Shown piece after piece: positions 62,101 through 64,000 of a stretch of 64,000 nt of DNA. Origin of the DNA: Streptomyces sp. NBC_00273 (lineage in GTDB: Bacteria > Actinomycetota > Actinomycetes > Streptomycetales > Streptomycetaceae); the NCBI RefSeq assembly GCF_036178145.1, contig NZ_CP108067.1, positions 8,571,001-8,635,000 of the forward strand, read 5' to 3'. Made by a program: the position numbers and the translations under genes. Under the pieces are notes generated by a model that did no database searches, was not told where the DNA came from, and saw only the letters and a program-made list of their open reading frames with translations. Numbering within the stretch: position 1 is the first letter of the stretch; every line of letters starts with the position of its first letter.

Positions 62101-64000
62101 TCACACCAGGTCGGGTACCTCGCCGCCGGCCGCCCAGGAGACCTCGACCCCCGCCAGGCCGGTCCGCCAGGGGCCGGCCAGGGCGGCGAGGTGCGCCGCA
62201 TCGGGCGGAGCGGCGCCGAGGCCGATCGCGTAGCGGGCAAGGGTCGGGCCCGACTCGTAGGGCCGGGGCCAGGCGTGCGCGTCCGTGACGCCGGCCTCCT
62301 CCAACGTGCCGAGCAGGGCCCGCAGTCGCCCGCGCACCCGGCCCAGGGTCTCCTCGAACTCCGCCTCGGAGGCCGTCCGTACGCTCACCACCGCCCAGGC
62401 TGCGTGCCGACGGTGCAGCGGCGGAGGCCCGGGGGCCCACACGGCGTCCGCGGGGCCGGACTCCAACAGCTCCCAGGCCGCGTACAACTCCTGGACCAGC
62501 AGGTCGCGCAGGCCCGGCCCGACCTGGGTCGTGCAGCTGCGCACCGGCTCCGAGGGGGTGAGGACCGTGACCGCGTCCGGCCCGCCCTCCGCCGCGCCCG
62601 GGCCCGCCGACGACAGCGAGACGGGCACCCGCCAGTCCCAGGCGGCCCACCTGCCGAAGAACTCGCGCAGCAGGGCGTCGGGCGGCAACGCCCCGACCTC
62701 CTCCACCGTGCGCGCCGCGAGCACCGCCCAGGCCAGCCCGGGCAGCCCGCCGAACGGCGCCGAGTCCAGCCCGCGGGCCCGCGCCCACGCCTTCACCCGC
62801 CGCGCCAGCCCGGCGAACGCGGCCTGCCGCTCCGCTCCCACTCGCTCGCGTACGGCATCGGCGTCGCTGACCGCGCTCAGCGCGAGCGCGGCGGCCTCGC
62901 CCAGCTCCGCCCGCCGTGCCACCGCCTGCGCCGGGTCCAGCGCGCCGGTGGCCATCGCGACCAGATCCACCGACAGCCCGCCGACGCGGAACCGCAGCCC
63001 CGGCACCCGTGCCCCCGTCACCTCGCGCAGTCGCCCCGCCTCGGGCAGCGCCGCCGCCACCCGGTCCCGTACGAGGGCCACATCGCCCGGACCGGGCAGC
63101 ACCGCCACCAGGTCCAGGTCGGCCTCCGGCAGCGCGCAGCCCATGCGGCGCGACCCTGCCACGTGCACCTGCGCGTCGCCCAGGGCCGCCCGGACGCGCG
63201 CGGTGACCGACCCGGCGGCCTCCTCCCGGTCCGTGGACCCGGGCCGGTCCGAGGCCTCCGGCTCCCATCGGACCTCGCCCGTCCCCAGCGCCACCGTCGC
63301 CCGGACCCGCATCGGCCCGTCCCCGCGCCGCGAGAGCACGGCCAGCTCCCCGACCCGCGCGGCCACCGGGCCGCCGAGCCGCGCCGCGAAGGCCGCGACC
63401 GCGCGCTGGGGGTCCCGGCTGCGTCCCAGCGTCAGATGAGGGGTGTAGCCGTGGTGATCACCCGTACGTCCCCGGCAGCCCGGGAACCGCTCCGCCAGGG
63501 CGCGCCGGAGCTCCTGCCACGGCGCCTCACCGGCCGCCGCCGGGTCCAGCCAGACCGTGGCGTCCTCACGGTGTCCGAAGCTGTGCACACCCTCCAACCG
63601 GACGGGGAACGGCCCGGTCGCGGCGGCCGCTTCCGCCAGGAGCTGCACCGCATCGGCGAAGGAGGACTCCGGGACGAAGCCGAAGAGCAGGTTCACGTGT
63701 GCGGGCCAGCGTCCGGCCTGCGGGTCGACCTCGCGGCGCAGCTCCCGTACCGCCTCCGGCAGGGTCGGCGGAAGCCATGCCACCGCCGTCCGTGCCGTCG
63801 CCGGTACGTCGAGGCGCGCGGGCGCACCGCCCCGCTCCCCGAACTCCACCGTCGCCTCCACCCCGAAGTGGTCGGAGATGAACAGCCCCTCGGGGGCCGG
63901 TGAGTCACCGCGGAGCGCGGCCCGGGCCACCCGGGCCGTCGTGGACCGCAGCAGGATCCGGTCCAGCCGGGCCGCCCGGCCCGACAGCGAGCCCACCGCG
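62101..64000 (-). CDS. partial EEP-2H phosphoesterase-poly(A) polymerase-like fusion protein
   Basis: The frame is open to the right edge, so the N-terminus is missing. Counting from the GTG at 63996: residues 1-52 are the tail of an endonuclease/exonuclease/phosphatase domain (ISDHFGV with the catalytic His). Residues about 70-245 are a 2H phosphoesterase with HVN (100-102) and HLT (187-189). Residues about 260-630 follow eukaryotic nuclear poly(A) polymerase: GSRRMG then D293 and D295 of the catalytic pair, D344 as third Asp, [30 protein letters not shown] for the central domain, and a PAP RNA-binding-like end ([10 protein letters not shown], then HAWPRPYE). The visible portion is 631 aa plus at least one codon. 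It suggests cleavage, end healing and nucleotide addition on RNA in one polypeptide. Confidence 0.85.
   Translation of the reverse strand, partial: AVGSLSGRAARLDRILLRSTTARVARAALRGDSPAPEGLFISDHFGVEATVEFGERGGAPARLDVPATARTAVAWLPPTLPEAVRELRREVDPQAGRWPAHVNLLFGFVPESSFADAVQLLAEAAAATGPFPVRLEGVHSFGHREDATVWLDPAAAGEAPWQELRRALAERFPGCRGRTGDHHGYTPHLTLGRSRDPQRAVAAFAARLGGPVAARVGELAVLSRRGDGPMRVRATVALGTGEVRWEPEASDRPGSTDREEAAGSVTARVRAALGDAQVHVAGSRRMGCALPEADLDLVAVLPGPGDVALVRDRVAAALPEAGRLREVTGARVPGLRFRVGGLSVDLVAMATGALDPAQAVARRAELGEAAALALSAVSDADAVRERVGAERQAAFAGLARRVKAWARARGLDSAPFGGLPGLAWAVLAARTVEEVGALPPDALLREFFGRWAAWDWRVPVSLSSAGPGAAEGGPDAVTVLTPSEPVRSCTTQVGPGLRDLLVQELYAAWELLESGPADAVWAPGPPPLHRRHAAWAVVSVRTASEAEFEETLGRVRGRLRALLGTLEEAGVTDAHAWPRPYESGPTLARYAIGLGAAPPDAAHLAALAGPWRTGLAGVEVSWAAGGEVPDLV

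Overview
The window is high-GC actinobacterial chromosome, almost certainly Streptomyces. The evidence is a strong G/C third-codon bias in every accepted frame, frequent GTG/TTG starts, ATGA/GTGA stop-start overlaps, an NsdA-type developmental regulator, a Streptomyces subtilisin inhibitor, a SpoIIE-type phosphatase and many one-component regulators. I accept 56 protein genes, one of them cut by the right edge. I see no rRNA, tRNA, CRISPR array, insertion sequence or phage genes.

Region by region. 0-9.8 kb: a degenerate GyrB-like ATPase, an aminoglycoside-phosphotransferase-fold kinase, an NsdA homologue, a PAS/SpoIIE phosphatase, a two-gene molybdenum hydroxylase (Tat-exported large subunit plus 2Fe-2S subunit), and a MerR regulator fused to a methyltransferase. 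9.9-14.5 kb: a KimA-like potassium/amino-acid permease, a PucR regulator diverging from a TetR gene around a perfect palindrome, and a DUF6461 protein. 14.6-17.2 kb: a compact set made of an orphan IclR-type HTH, a DUF4388-like protein and three Roadblock/LC7-like proteins. 17.4-28.8 kb: a large TagF-like teichoic acid polymerase, a VOC protein, a sirtuin, an ATP-grasp/GNAT pair, the subtilisin inhibitor, and a MacB/FtsX-type ABC exporter behind a 13-bp palindrome. 28.9-39.4 kb: a cyclic-nucleotide-binding orphan, a LysR gene diverging from an NmrA/darcynin pair, a secreted GH5 enzyme, an MFS exporter diverging from an XRE-cupin regulator, and a large secreted multidomain protein. 39.5-46.9 kb: a five-gene operon on the minus strand with 4-nt overlaps at every junction. 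It encodes a CapK-type ligase, an MFS exporter, a GNAT, a LuxE-like acyl-protein synthetase and a LuxC-CapK fusion; there is no luciferase, so it is a likely undescribed small-molecule or aldehyde pathway. 47.1-58.9 kb: a SWIM/DUF6493 pair, a WYL regulator facing a DUF3224 gene across a 14-bp palindrome, a MerR/GyrI regulator, a lipoprotein, an MFS exporter and small membrane proteins. 58.9-64 kb: an SDR, a DraRnl-type RNA ligase, a quinone reductase, and a partial protein joining an EEP-nuclease tail, a 2H phosphoesterase and a eukaryotic-type poly(A) polymerase.

The two most promising undescribed systems are the LuxC/LuxE/CapK operon and the putative RNA end-processing neighbourhood at the right edge. 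Behind these come the Roadblock/DUF4388 module and the MerR-methyltransferase fusion. Many intergenic regions carry perfect inverted repeats: long ones between convergent genes act as terminators, and short-spacer ones between divergent genes look like operators. All family calls are from reading the translations; no database search was run.
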